From: Anisus vortex
Taxonomy: Eukaryota; Mollusca; Gastropoda; Planorbidae
Direction of reading: 5' to 3'
Length of the DNA stretch: 64,000 bases
Assembly: GCA_949126835.1 (NCBI GenBank)
Contig: OX421497.1
Coordinates: forward strand, 46,741,715 to 46,805,714
The notes beneath the pieces are model-generated. The model saw only the letters and a list, made by a program, of their open reading frames with translations, did not search any database and was not told where the DNA came from. The position numbers were made by a program, and so were the translations under genes. Shown one piece after another: positions 44,201-59,200 of this stretch (position 1 is its first letter; the number at the start of each line of letters is the position of its first letter).

Positions 44201-47200
44201 AAAATGTCATGCAGGGCACATATAACTGACAAAATAAATTACATGCTTGACTTGACTATTAAAAGAACCAACCTTTGCTTGTGCAGCTATATAGGCTTGG
44301 TACAAGTCTCCATACTGTTGGCGAATGGCTATCCATTCTTGTTCCTTTTCCCTGAGTGACTTTGAAATATTGGCCAGCTGAGTGTTTAAAAAGCCTCTGT
44401 CTTCAGCAAGTTGACTTACCTATCGACAAAAAATATACCCAATTTTACAAAGTATTTCTTAAAAAATAGAAGCAATATGTGACGCAACCCAACGAACCGG
44501 TACGGAAGTCGGTAAAACTGATTTTTCAATAAATGCAAAAAATGTGAAGAAAAGGGTCCTAGGTCGTTTTTTAGATTATTATTGATTTGTAATGTTGAAT
44601 GCCTTAACTTAGAGCTGTAAAATTTTCAAGCTAAAATAATATTTAGAAATTACTCAAAAATGTGTTTTTATGCAACTTTTGTCTAAAATCACGCAAAATG
44701 TCCTCTAAACATTAAATTGTTAAAAAATATAATAAATATTACTTAAAACTTTTTAAACTTTAACAGCTTGTGTATCAATTCATTATCATTATGTTTGTTA
44801 GATTTCATGACGATTGGTCAATATTTGTTGTCCTGGAAAGAATAAATTAGCTGTTGTAATGCTAAATTTTAAAAAATCGGTACTGTTTTCTTTTTCATTT
44901 TTCTCCAAAAGGACTTCGCTTACCTTTACTTATGTAATTTTGAATAACTTTTGAACCAACTAATGGATTTTGAAGATTTTTTCACCAACATGTAGATAAA
45001 TGAATTAGCTTTAATTCAATACATAAAACTAAATATCCTATTTTGTCGACTTCAGTAACATTCCGTGGGGCTGCATCACATATATGGTCTCTTGTGTCAT
45101 ACTGTGAGCCAGTAATATAGTAAGTCGTTATTGTATTTATGACTTGGAATAACTAACTGAACAACTAACCTGCATAGCTAACTAAACAACTAACCTGCTT
45201 AGCTAACTGAACAATTAACCTGCTTAGCTAACTGAACAACTAACCTGCATTGTAACTCAACAACTAACCTGCATTGCTAACTGTTGACACCGAGCCTCCC
45301 TCTGCTTCAGCGTGTGATGTGCTTCATTTAACTGGGTCATGGCTGCATTCTTCTGCTCCATAAGGTCATAAAACTGGGCCTGCAGCTCGTCATGGGAGCC
45401 AACCCTTGACTGTCCGCCTTTTAGCGCCACCTCTAGCTGACTGGTCAGGGAATCTCTGTCAAATTCTGCTTGCTGGAGGAGAGCTCTTATCTGCAAAATT
45501 CATAAAGTAAAGTTGCTACAGTAAACTAGTGCAACAATAGTGTCAACAGAACAAATTAGCTGGGAACCAAGAAGTGATCTCTCAAAATGTAAACAAATTC
45601 ATACATTATAAACTAGGTAACTCTCTCTTCATACAGCCATAGATTGCTTATCAATTAATTTCTCACTTACTCTGTCTAACTCTTGCTTCATCCCAGCAGT
45701 CTCTGCCATTGTGCTCCCTTCTGTGGTTTCAAGTTCCACAACTCTTCTCTGCAGAGCCTCTTTCTCCCTGTGGACGTGCTCCTGTTGCTCCCTGCTGAAG
45801 GTGACCTCACGCTGTTGAGACATGAGCTCCCCTAGTTTTGTGTGAAGTTCTTCAATTTCTTTGGCCATGTCTCTCTTCTCCTCCAGGACTTTGCTGAAGT
45901 CTGCATTTAGGGAGTCAAAGTCTGCCTCTAGAGACTTCACAGTGTCCAGTTTAACATTGAAATGTTCAAGCCTCTTAGTCAGAACTTTGATCTCAGCATG
46001 AGCAGTCTCCAGCTCTTCACTCAGTAACACAGTCTTCAATTCAAACTCTTTGGCTTCTTGTAAACCAGCCTGGAGAAGAGTAATTTCCTTCTGTAGAGCT
46101 ACAATTTGCTGCTCTTTGCCTGCAATTACACCATCTTGGATTTCAATTTCTTTCAGAGCAGCTGTTACCTCTTTGGCTCTTTCATCTAGGAGACCCTGAA
46201 CCTGGCTCAGCTCAGCATCCTTGGCTGCGAGGAACTGCAGGACTTCTTCACTTGTTGACCTTTGAACTGGTACAGGTTTGCCATCACCAGAGCCTCTGCT
46301 GGAGTAGCCCTGGCCATCCAGGAGTTCACTCAGTCTTTCCACTTCTTTCATAAGGAGATGTTTGTCTGTCTGCAAGGCAGACATTTCTCCTCTTACCTCT
46401 TCAAGATCATGAGTTAGAATTTTCTTCTCCATCTTGCTGGAAGAGAGTTCTGTCTGAAGGTCTTCAACCTCTTGCTCTAGATTTGATGCTTCTTCCAGTT
46501 TCCAATTAAGCCCACTGACTTTACCTTTCAGCTGCTGGTTCTCGTCTAGTGTAGCAGCCAGTTCATCCCTTAGCTCACATAGTTCCACTTCAAGCAAGTC
46601 AAGGTTTTTACTTCTTTCTGCTCCGCCCAACGGCAACACACGTTCAACTTTCACATTTTCCTCCAGGTTCAATTTGGTCTGAGGCCCAGATTCCAGACTG
46701 GCTATCTTGCTGGTCAGCTGCTGGACTGTGGTGCCGAGTTCTCCCACCTGCTGGGTCAGGGACAGTTTCTCCCTCCTGAGCTCAATCAACTCTTCCCTGA
46801 CTCCTTCAAACTCTTCCATCAACTCAGCCTTCTCCTGCTCACACTCAGCTAGCTTGTCTTCTAGTGTGCCCATGTCTGCACCATGTGCGGGCCTGCTGCT
46901 GTCTACACTATCCTGCTGCTTCAATTTGAACCTCAACTGATCCACTTCTTGCTTCAGTGCAGCATTGTTGGCTGTCAGTTTGGTGGCCAGAGATTGATAG
47001 TCATCGTTATCACGAGACATAGAGTTGTACTGCAGCTGTAGTGTTTCTAACTGAGAAACTAGAGATGCCATCTCATTCTTCTGAACAGCTTCAGCTTCTC
47101 TCAGTCTAGACTGTACTAGGTTCTGTTCTTCAGACATTTCTTCTTTCATCTCCAAAACAATCTTCTCTGCTTCATTTGTTTTTAATCTTGCCACGTCCAG

Positions 47201-50200
47201 TTCTGAATTCAGTCTTGAAATCTCTTTCTCTAAGTCTTTGATCTCAGCTTGAAGTGTGATGCCCTCTCTGACTTCAGCATCCCTCTCTTGGACTACATTA
47301 ACATAGTCTAAGTTCTTGGCTTCTAGTTTATTCTGTAGTTCTGTTACTTCCATGTTCATTGTCTCTCTAACTTTAGCAACTTCTGATACCAGCATTTGTT
47401 CCGCTTCATGCCGGCCATTTTCTAGCTCTATCTGCAATCTGCTTATTTCTTGTGAAAGCTGAGCCCTAGCATTGAATGTTTCTTCAAGTGTTTTCTTAAA
47501 TTCCTCAATTTCCGAAGCCTGCTTTGTGTTCAAATCCATGTGCTCCTTGAGTTGTATTTTCAAAACATCCACTTCATCAAAAACACCATCAGACTTGATG
47601 GTCTCCTGGCTCTTGTCGGATAACTCATTCTGTAATGTAGAAACAAGTGTCTCCAACTGCTGACATTGAGTCCTGGACTGGACAACTTCTAAACTTTGAG
47701 CCTCCAGCTCCAGCTTGCATTGTTTCATACTTTCCTGCTCTTCTTTGAACTGAGTTTTTAAAGATGAGTTTTCGTGAATCAGCTGACCATTGTGGGTTTC
47801 AATCTGACGAAGCTTGTTGTTGAGAGAAATGACTTGCTCTTCCAGTCTGCGACGTTCATCTCTTAGATTTGAGTCTCGCTGCAGTGAATCTCCTTCCAAT
47901 GCCAGCTTCTGTTGAAGTTCATCAACCTAAACATAAAAATCATCAAAATGAACTGTAGAGTTACTTATTCTGTAAAGTAGGTAAGTTTTGCAAGAACAAA
48001 GCAATACCTAAAATGCCAAATGGTTCGATGGAAATACATTTTCATACAACAATTGAAAACACTAATAAATGAAAGCAGAAATGTTTGTTTCTATATGTTT
48101 AGTAATAAAATGAAACATTTGATGCTAACATGGAAACTTGGAATAAGAAAGTTGTAGATGTACCTGAATTTGAAGTCTGTCATTTTTATCTTTGAAGGCC
48201 TTCAGCTTGACAAGCATTTTTTCACATTTGACCTCAGACACCTGCAGCTGACTTTTTGTCTTCTCATATTGACTCTGTACTTGTTGCAGCATTGATACAC
48301 TTTCCTTCAGCTTGGCTTCAACATCTACTGTCATAAAAGATTTCTCTGGTGATCTTTGCACAGCCTCTGTTTCTCTTTTCTCTAGCATCACAGTGTGGAC
48401 AGACTCCAGCTGTTTCAACTTATCTAGCTCACTTTTCAATGCATCCCTCTCTGACTGCAGCCTCTTGACATCATTCTGAGCTGCAGACTCAGCCAGTCTA
48501 CTTTCCGCAATGATCTGTTCTAATCCTTCTATTTCACCTCTCATGGTTTCTACGCTTGCATTCAGTTCTTCTTTTTCACTGGCTAAAGTCTCCCAGTCTG
48601 ACTGTAGCTTTTCATAAGCCAATTGAACATGTTCAACCTGCGACAGTTTTTGAGAAACAATGTCCTGCATTTGTTTTGCAATGTCCAATTGACCATTCAG
48701 CTCCTTTGTCAACTGGACTTTATCTTCTTCCAGTGCAGCATTATCCTTGACAAGCTCATTATACTTCATTTGCCAGTCTTCCAGTTCAGAGAGCAACATG
48801 GGCTGCTGGTTCTTTAAACATTGAATTTCTTCATTTAAGCTGTCAATCAATGTTTGATAACTTTCTATCTTCACATTGAAATCTTCAATGTTTTGATCAT
48901 GAGAAACTTTAGCTGTTTGCTGGACTTCAGTAGATTCCACTTTTGTGTCTAAACTCTCAATGAGAATTCTTTGATCTTCAACTTGATGCTGGAAATCTGC
49001 CAATGCAACCTGCAGAGTCCTCAGCTCATCTTCTTTTTCCTTTTCTATTCTTGCTTTAGATTCTTCAAACTGTACTTTCAAAGAGTCTACAGTCTGATTT
49101 AGTTCCAGAATCTCTAGTCCTTGCTGCTCAAGTCTTTTTTGTAAGTGTTCCACACTGGCCACTGCTTGGTTTTTGGCTAACAGCGCACCGTCCAAAAGTC
49201 CTGTCATGTCCACAAACTGATTCTTGTGTTCTTCAATTTGGTGATCCAGACCACTTATTTGTGACAGGAGACTTTGTTCTTTCAAATCAAACTCGGATTT
49301 CTGTTTCATCAAACAGTCTTTGAGTTCTTTTGTTTCTTCCATTTTCTCCTCCAGGCTTTCTCTCAGCTGAACTACTGTCTCCCTGGTCTGATCTTGCTGC
49401 ACTGCACCCTGTTCTGCTACTTTTAGAAGTTCTCTCAGGTTCTCTGAAGTTGTCATTTCTCTTGATACATTTTCTTTCATGGACTCCAGTTCTGATAATA
49501 AACTTGTCAACTTTTCTTGGGCCTCCTCTAAATCTATTTTCAGCTTTGTATTCTCAACATGTACATTGTGAAGCTGATGAAGTTCTTCATTCATCTGTTG
49601 AATTCTATTGTCTTTGACTAGAAGTTCCTGTTCCAGGTTCCCTATAAATGATTTCCACTGCCCAGCCTGTTCCTCTAGGATGATGCAGCGCTGCTCCATA
49701 GCTTCTTTTGTGGCATTGTAATCTGCTTTTGCGCTCTCGAGCTCTTGTTGGAGTTGCTGGTAAGAAGTTTCCACTTCCAGGACTGTCAGTTTCAGTCCTT
49801 CTTTCACACCTTCTAGTTGCTCCAGCTCCTTCTGCTGCTTCTTTATCTTAGCCTCACTGTCAAAGGCAGTTTCTGTGAGGGCCTGTACTTGCTGCTGTAG
49901 CTGAACACAATACTCTTTGTAGGTGGAGACTTCCTCCTGGAGACTCTTCATTTCTGACGCCATGCTGTCCTCTAAGAAAGAATTGCTAACATTGAGGGAT
50001 GTATCAACACAAACATTTTCTGAAACAGCTGACGTCTCTAAGACATTAGATGAACCTTGAGCCTCTGAATTCATGTTGCTATCAACAGAAACCATTTCCT
50101 TAGTTGTGGTTTGTGATATCTGAGCTTGGAAGTTATCTTTCTCTTTGTTCAACTGTTCAATTTGTACTTTAGCATCTTCAAGGTTTTTATTGGCTTGCGT

Positions 50201-53200
50201 CAGCTGAAACTTAAATTTTTTAGCAGTGGCTAAAGCTTTCTTAGCCATCAGTTCTTTCTCAGTTAACTCCTTCTTCAATTTCTCTAGGTCTGTGGGCTGC
50301 TCTTGTTCCATCAATGAATGGTTCTGTTCTTCCAATTGAATTAAACGCCCTTCCATCTCTTGCATGTTCTCCAAGAGAAACTGAATTTTCAAGTCTTTCT
50401 CCGAAACAGACTTTGACAACAAGTGCAACTATGATGAGAAAATAAATTAATAACAAGCCGTTAACAAATTCACATTTCATGCAATTCATTACAAATAAAG
50501 CAAACAAGACAAAGTTTCACTTAAGATTATTATACTGTAATATAATCAACACAGTAAAGTACCAGTCAGACCAAATTGATCATAGGGCCAGTGAAGCAGC
50601 ATTTACCAGTTTCAATGGCCATAGCATACCAGGGGATGTGTGGCCAGCACAATGCCCTGCCGCATTAATTTTACCCCAGCTAATGTCAGGTACCCATCAG
50701 AGCTGGGTAGACTCAGGGATACCCTCGAGTCCAGGGAAAAAAAATCCTAGCCTTCACCAGGATTCAAACCCAGAACCTTTGGTATGACAACCAAATAACA
50801 AACGAAGTGATGGGGAAAAAATCAACTAAGCAACCTGATTATTGTTGGAATTCTATACAAAAATGTGTAAACAAAACTTTTCTGGTTCTATAAAAAAAAA
50901 TAAAAAACAACTGCTACTCACCTCATCTGTTAACTTCTCTTTAGCTGCTGTTAACATTTCAATTTCTTCAGTTTTATTAACAAGCACAGATTCATTCATT
51001 AGTATGATGGAATCTTTCTCTGACACTACGGCCTTCAAGTGTTCACATTCTGCAGTGATCTGTTCCCCTGCATCAGCTTGACTGCTTAGCTTGACCTGAT
51101 TCTCACATGCACTGACAAGCTCTTCTTGCAACTTGTGATTCTCTTGTGCCAGCCTCTCTTTGTCCACATATGCAGCCTCATAGATTTCTTCCAGCTGTTG
51201 CAGTTTGTAGTTCAGCTCACTCTTCTCTACCTCTACACAATAACAGTTGGATTCAAGCTGTGTCAATTTATTCATGAGTTCAGCTATACTGGCATTAAGT
51301 CTGTCTATTTCACTTTGTGAGCTGGACAGTTTCTCATCATACACTAAACATTGGTTATTCTTTTCTTCAGACATAGTCAGAATGAGCTCTTTCCTATCTT
51401 CTTCGGCCACAATGATTTGCTCATTCAATGTGATCAACTGCTGTTCCCGTGTTTGCTTGTCTGTGATCAGTTTAGTCAATGTATTTCCTACTGCAGTAAT
51501 TACATTAGCTAGGTCCAAGTTTTCACTGCCAGATAACAACAGCGTGTCATCACAATGCCCTTGTGTTGATTCCATCAAATATCTCATCCCTTGCTCCAAG
51601 TCAACTTTCATCTGTGACAATTTTTCTTCAGAAACAAGTAGGTCAGAATTCAATCTGTTCTGTTCACTGATGGAAAGATCTAATTGTCTCTTCAGAACTA
51701 AAACTTCTTCAGATTTGGATATTAATTCCTGCATGGCTTGTTGCTCTGTCTCGGAAGTAGAACTCTTCATCTTGTCAACTAAACTGTTGGCCAGTTCAGC
51801 CTGACCCTTAGTGGTGGCCAGCTCATTGGTTGTGATGGTCAGTTCATTGGTCACAGCATCAAGATTCTCTTTCAGTCTATCATAGTCAGCACTCTGATGG
51901 CCAACTTTCTCTTCCAGTAATTTCTTCTCATTTTCACTTTGTGCTAAACTCTGTTGACTGCCCACCAGTAACTTGTTAAGCTCCGCCAGTGATTCTCTAA
52001 GTTCTGCCTCTGTTTGAATGAATCTCTCAGCTTCAGCTTCTAGCAATGACTTGGCCTCTAACGCAGACTTAAGGGATTGTTCCAAGTCTAAGATGTTCTT
52101 ATCTTTGGCCATGAGTTCATCTTTCACTTGTGATATCATCAGTTCCTTGGCTTTCTTAGACTCTTCTAAACTTTGTAGTTTACTATTTAATTCTTGAATG
52201 GACATTTCATACACTTGGACTTGATGGATTTTAACTTCAAGATTTTTACTTAAGGAGGAAATCTACAAGGAACAAAAAAACAGGTTTTAATTATTTACAT
52301 ATCTGAATATGTTTTTAGTTATTTAATAAATATGTATAAAACTATGATTAGTATGAAAATGCTAAATAATCAGTAAATGTTTAACATGCTTAAATATTTC
52401 TAGCAATTAGATAACTAAATAAATTATATAAAAAATAACAGTAAAATGCTAAAATGCTTAAAATTGATTATATGTACATCATTAAGAAAATTAAATAAAT
52501 TACATCTCTAGTACAGGAAAGATTTCATAAAGCTAAACACAGTCCCCCATACAAAAATAGAAAAGAAAAATAAATAAGCAGATAATGTATATGGGTTATT
52601 TATACACAATGGAAACAATAGAGCATTTTTATATAACAATTAAATATAAGGATAAAAACAAAATAAATGAATAAATAAAGGTTTAGATATTGCTGTATGA
52701 AAAAACTTCTGTGAGGGTGAAATAATAAAATAAGTTGTGAATTCTATTTGCAGATATTTTTTATGGTCAAACACATGTTAATACAATTAACAGGGAAAAC
52801 ATTATAGAGTTATTGTATGCAGTGGTTATATAAATTTCCTTTGATAATAAATATAAATGATAGATAGGCCTATATAATATGTAAATATACTTTATCAACA
52901 GATTTATAATAAACTTGATTTAAAGTAAAAAATAGAAATCTAATCATTTAAACATATAAATAAACACTAAACACAGTTTTTAAATGTATGCTAATTCCTG
53001 TGGTAAAACTCAGGAATGCATTGAATTCAATACAAGTTGAAATACTTGTAAACATTGGGACTCAAAGTACCAGCCCAGACCAAGCCATAGCCCTAGAGAA
53101 GAAACCAGCCTTATTAAAGCAAACAAACTTAGGGTGGAAACTTATCTTGAACACATACACTCTTTTTCACACTAGGTTCAACAAGTCTGAAATGGGAATT

Positions 53201-56200
53201 CCCAATTAAAATCACTTCATGAAAACTCACATAAGGTAGTGAAAACATGGTTCCTAACTAAAGGTTTACTAACAGGTGACCACTGATCTATGTACAGAGA
53301 AATTGGCAATACTATGACCTATTGACAATTTTCTCGCATGAATAGTCTGATAGTCTGAGTATGTCTGTTTTAGAAGTATATAAATACTCTTTCTTCTCGA
53401 GGGTATCCGGGCATGGAATGGGTTGCCTGAACAAACCAGGAAAACCAGAAACTTAACATCATTTAAAACAATAATAAAAAAGCGAGACTAGACTCGGACC
53501 ACAGAAGAGCGTAGGACGCAATAATCTTCTTTATAAAAGTAGCGACTGTAATATATACGATTTCTGTCCTTGTTTGGTAATAGTTTTTCCACTTATATTT
53601 TTTACATATTTTATTATATTAATAATGCATTGATGCTGAAAGATGGACTACTTGTAATCAAGTCAAATTTCCACTTCTTTGGATCAATAAAGAAATCTTA
53701 TCTCATTTTACAGATACAGTCTCTTATTAGAAGATGAGTGTGTGATTTTTTAAAGTTGAGCCTTTTAAATGATGTTACTGTATTGGTTTTTCTGAATAGA
53801 TCAAATAACCCATTCCAGGCCCAAATGCCTTAATGGGGGAAACATTTTAATATACTTTTTTTTATTTTCTAGTAGAGGATTTTATTTTCATAGAAATCAT
53901 TGATCAATAGTTACTATACCATTTTTTTAAAAATAACAATGTCCATTTTTGATGGCCCTGAAAAAACAATAAGTCATGGGATAGCCAAACCATGTACATA
54001 TAGATCAATGCAACCGAAACATTTTACATTACTAGAATCATGAAGTGACATGTAAGGACAAGTCACTGAACTATATTAGTTCACATTAGCACAAGGCTGC
54101 AGATCAAACAAAAAATTATTTATGAATTGTTTCAAGGGAGATACAAATGTCTCAATTATGTAACCTGTTGCTGTCCGCTATGATTAGTTCATACTGTTAA
54201 CATTGAAGAAAAAAAAAAGGTTTCAAAACAAAATGAACAATTTGTCTCAATCTACTAAACAAATCTACAAGGCATATACTACTGGCATGTTGTATTCAAC
54301 AATATTTAAAATCAGCAGATAAACAAGCAACACAATTTGGTTACTATTTAAGCAATGGTAAGCTTAAACTACCGAACGAATATTAGTTGCAAACATTGCA
54401 ATTCAATGTATACTATAGTAAAACTATACACGTTTTAGTGAAGCTGTATAGTCAAGCATATCTAAACATATTTAAAAATGTAATAGTTGAGTCAATATTT
54501 CCATTCTGTTAAAATATCAAATTGTTTTAATGCCAAGCAAGTTAATACACAATTTATTTTTTCTTTTGATAGTAATTTTTTATAGATTTTATATTTCCTT
54601 ACAGGCTATTTATAGTTCTATAACATTATCAAATAATAAAAAAATATTTTTTTTTTACAAATGAAACAAAAACTTCAAATTAAACTTGAAACATTAACTG
54701 AGTATTTCAGTAAAAAAAACAACTATCAACTTGAATTCAATACAAACTCAACATAAAGCTAAAAAATGTATTCAAGATGTTAGTGTTATGTTATGTATAA
54801 GGTATATATGTGTGTAGATATATATTGCTTGTAAGCAGTGAAACCCATTGTGTTGCTTACTTGCACTGAACTAGAGTCCAGCTGATCTTGCAGACATTGG
54901 TTCTTAGCCTCCAGTTCCAGGTTGAGTGAATTAGCATGGCTTGAAGAGTCATCCTGAATGACAATCTGGTGGGGAAGTTTTTGAAAAGTTTCTTTCATTG
55001 TGTTGATCTCACTTAGGGCCTGCTGCAAGGAATACTCTGAAGTATACAGCTGCTGTTGGAGGTAGTCCACCCAGGCCTGAAGTCTCACAACCTCTGCCTC
55101 TAGAGCAGCTTTATCCCCCGGGGAGCTCTGCTCAGCTGCAGACTCCACTGAAGATGACTGCGTGGGTGATGGCAGCTCTCTGTCTGAGACCTCTGAAGTG
55201 GTGAGAGTTGAATGAGATTGTGTTAGATGTACAGTGGAAGAACTTGCCTCCTGCTTCATGTTCTCTTCTTTCAGCTGATCAAGCTTTTTGTTAAGGGAAG
55301 CAATTTTGGCATCTTTCTTCTTCAACAATTTTTGCATTGAAACTATCTTTTCCTTGAGTTCAACTATACCGGAAGCAACCGCTGGACTTGGTTGTGTGGA
55401 TGCCTCTGCACTTGTTGAGAGTTTAGCTGAAGTTGCTTGCAGGTCATTCTCTAGAAGACTGATTTTTTCTTCATATTCTTGCAAATGTTTCTGAAGTAAA
55501 TCTCTTTCTTGATTTAGTGTTGTTACACATTCATTGGTTCTAAAGAGTTGATCTGTAAGCTGAGAAATCTGTTCCTGTACAGTCTGACCTTCTTTGAACT
55601 GTTCAAACTCTGTGGTCATCTGCCGCCTTGTAGATAAAAGATTACTTTCAGATTGTGTCAGTTGATCAGTGAGACTACCAATGGTACCTTTCAATTCTTC
55701 TATTTCACCAGTCAATGCAGCTAGGTTGGCATCTTTCTCTTGGACTATAGCTTGAAGTTCCTGAATGTGCTGAGAGAGATCTGAAGAATGTTTTTGTTCC
55801 TGTGCAAGTGAAGTACTGAGAGTAAAGTTTTCTTTTTGGGAGTGGGCCAGTTGTTCCTGGAGTAATTTCATATCACATTCACAAGCGCTGACTTTATTTT
55901 TATACTCCTCAATGATAGACTCAGAATGTTCAATCATGAGTTTATTTTCCTCTAGAATTTTTTCAAGCTCATATATTCTTTGTATTTGTATCTCACTGCC
56001 AGTTTTTAAAGTATCTCTTTCATTTTGAATCTGGCCATGTTCTACGTTTAACTGGTTCAACTGTTGCTGAGTAAAATGTAGTTGGTCTTGAAGACTAGAT
56101 GTAGTTAGCAGTGAATTGTCTTTCATGGACAGCTCTTGCTTTAAAGTACTCATTTCATTTTCCAAACTTTGAATAGTATTAAAAGACGTCAACTGTAAAG

Positions 56201-59200
56201 TTTGTATATTTTCTTCTAAGGTTTTCATTGCTTCTGATTTGTCATTAAATTCCTTTTCCAAGAAATCAGCTTTGTCCTCAACAGTTTTAATATAAGAGGC
56301 TTTCTCTAAAAGGCCTTGAATCTCCTGAATCAAGACAGAGAATGTTGAGTCTCCTAAGCCAAAAAGTTTATACAATGAATTCAGATCTTGGCAAATCAAC
56401 TCTTTTTCAGACAGTGCATTTTGAAGATGAACAATTTGATTTGAATAGGTCTGAAGAGTTTCTCTATCAGCTTCTAAATCTGCTTCTAAAGTAACCCTAG
56501 TCTGTTTACACAGTTCAAGCTGCTGATTTAGATCTATGTTCTCATTTCTCATAATTTCATTTTGTGTTTGCTCATTGTCCAGCTGTCTTTGCAGTATGTT
56601 CAGCTGTTTACTCAATTCAATCTGCTGGAGCTGAAGTTGTTCTTTAAGGTTCTTGTTTTCATCAGCAACAGTCTGTAGGTAACTAACTGAATCATTCAGC
56701 ATTTTCACCTGTCCCTCCTGGAAGTCCAGAACACTCCTCTGTTGATTCAATTCTTCTTTTAACAGCCCATTCTCATGGTCGGCCTTCAGAAGTTGATTTT
56801 GAAGCTTTTCATACTGCACTGCTAGCTCGTCATGAAGAGTTGTCACTGACAAAACTTTGGCTTCTTTGTTCTTTAGCATTGTCCTCAATTCACTCACTTT
56901 GGTTTCATACTCGGACAACTGGTTAGAAACCTTAACGGAATTTTGAGCCTCCAGAGAGACAACCATTTCTTCCAGAGAAATAATTCTAGACTGCATAGCT
57001 GAACTGGTCTCAAGAGTCTGCTGCAGATTTTCCCCAAGGGTTGATATTTCTTGGCGCAACATTTGGTTTGTTTGGCGTTCAGCTTCCAGCTGTGCAGTTA
57101 AATCTATCAATTTATTGTTCAAACATTCCTCAGAGTCTTTCAACTTAAGCTGGAGATCAGAAATAGTTTTTTCTGAAGCAGAATGCGCATTTTGATAATT
57201 TTGTATCTGTTCGTAGCCTGTAGTTAGCTGTGAGGAAAGCTGCTCTCTTTCAGAGACCACATTCTTCAAATGTTCAGATAAATCATAGACTTGCCTATTC
57301 AACACCCGAATAGATTCCTCATACATCTCTGTCTTAGATTCCGATGAAGACTCTCGTGTGTCCTGGTTCACATTTTTCAAACTTTCTATCTCAATCTCCA
57401 ATGCAGTTTTTACCTCCAACATGTGTTCCAGCTCACTTTTCATTTCTCTGTAGTTTTCTCTGAGTACTTTTAATTCATTCTCTAATCTTTCACTGTGTGG
57501 ATTTGACTCATGCATGTGCCTGGTGTCTCTGACATCTCCCTGCTCCAGCCTGCTAATCCAGGCCTGAAGGTCTAAGATGTCTCTATCTGCCTTGTACTTC
57601 TCCTCCACCAAAAGCCTGACAGCCTCTGCAGTTGTATACAATAAATCTTCCCCAGCGAACTGCTCCACTGCTTGTGAATTCACCATGTCTCGTATATCCA
57701 ATATGCAGTTCTCTAAAGATCTTTTATCCCTGGAGATGAGATGGAGTTCCTCCTGCAGGTCCCCATAATCATGGCGAAGGTTAAGTATTTCATCCTTAGC
57801 ATTATCCAAGTCTATCTCAAGGTCTCGGATTTGAGCTTCTAAAGTTTCTTTATGACCTTGACACTGCCTGAGCCTTTCATTCAGTTCCGAAGCGTCCTCA
57901 GTGTAAGACCTGCTGTCTGTGAAGGACAAAACCGAAACCCTCCCAGACTGACCACCAAGTGATTCCATACTGGTTCCTGAAGACATCCTGCCTTGTTCTG
58001 TCTGTGAGACTTTGAGTTTTTTGTTCATTGAAACTAACTGGGAATCTTTTTTTTTCATGAGTTTTCTCAAGCCTGTTATTTCTGCTCTGAGTATTTCTAG
58101 ATCCTGGTGATTCTTCATTTCAGATTCAAATGTGGAGCTGAGTGAGTCTTGAGGAGGACTGGGCACCGGGGTTTTATTTTCATCCACTATTTCTTTCACA
58201 ACAGGTATAGCTTCAGATGATGGCACTCTGGCTTTTTTTGGAGTGGACGTTGTAACCCTTTTAGTCAAAGCTAAGATCTTGGCTTCCTTCTTTCTCAGAT
58301 TCTTCCCCAGCTCATCTTTTTCACATTGTAAAGTAGCCAGATGTCTTTTACTTTCTTCAAGTTCACCATTCAACCGTTCCAAAGTTGTGTTGGCTTCATC
58401 TTGCTTGCCATACATTTCTTTGAGGACATTTTCCAAGACAATAACCTTTTCATCCCACCCTCCTATGTCCAGCTTGTGTTGACCAGCTTGTTTCTTTTCT
58501 TCTTCCAACAGCATCTCCAGCTCCTGACACCGGCTGGAGAAAAATTCTACATGACTGTTTCTACCCTGAGATTCCAGTTCATACACTTTCATGCATTCTT
58601 TCAAGTTGCTGGTCTGGGACTCCAAGTTTCTAATTTCAAACTGCAATCTTTCCATTTCAACATGACTGGCCTTTTTTAGAGAGACCATTTCTTTTTCTAG
58701 AGAGTCGATTTGCATTTGTTTAGAGAAAATTTCTTCTTGAAGTTTGCAAACCTCGAGTGTTTTTTTCTCTACTGCACCTTCCAGATAAGCTAATTGTTCT
58801 TGATACTTGAAATTCTGCTCCACATAAATCTTCAATTTTTCCTGTAATTCTGTCAATAACTCAGATTCAGTTGTGCTGGATTTCTTGGTTTCCTTCAGCA
58901 TCTGTGATGTGAACATGAGTTCTGATGTAGTTAACTTCAACTCCTCTTCCAAAATGTGCTCTTTCTCTATCAAAGAGCAGGACACTGTGCCTTCCTGATG
59001 TAGTTTGTTCAAAAGCATGCTAGATTCTTGTTGATGGCGTTCACTCATGTCTTTGAGCATCAGTTCAGCATCATAGTTGCAGGCCTGGAGCCTAATGATC
59101 TCAGTGTCCTTTTCAGAAATCATTTCTTTCAGAGCATTTCTCTCAATGACAACGGTCTGATACTGGGATAAAAGAGCTTTCATCTCTCTCTGTTCTTCTG

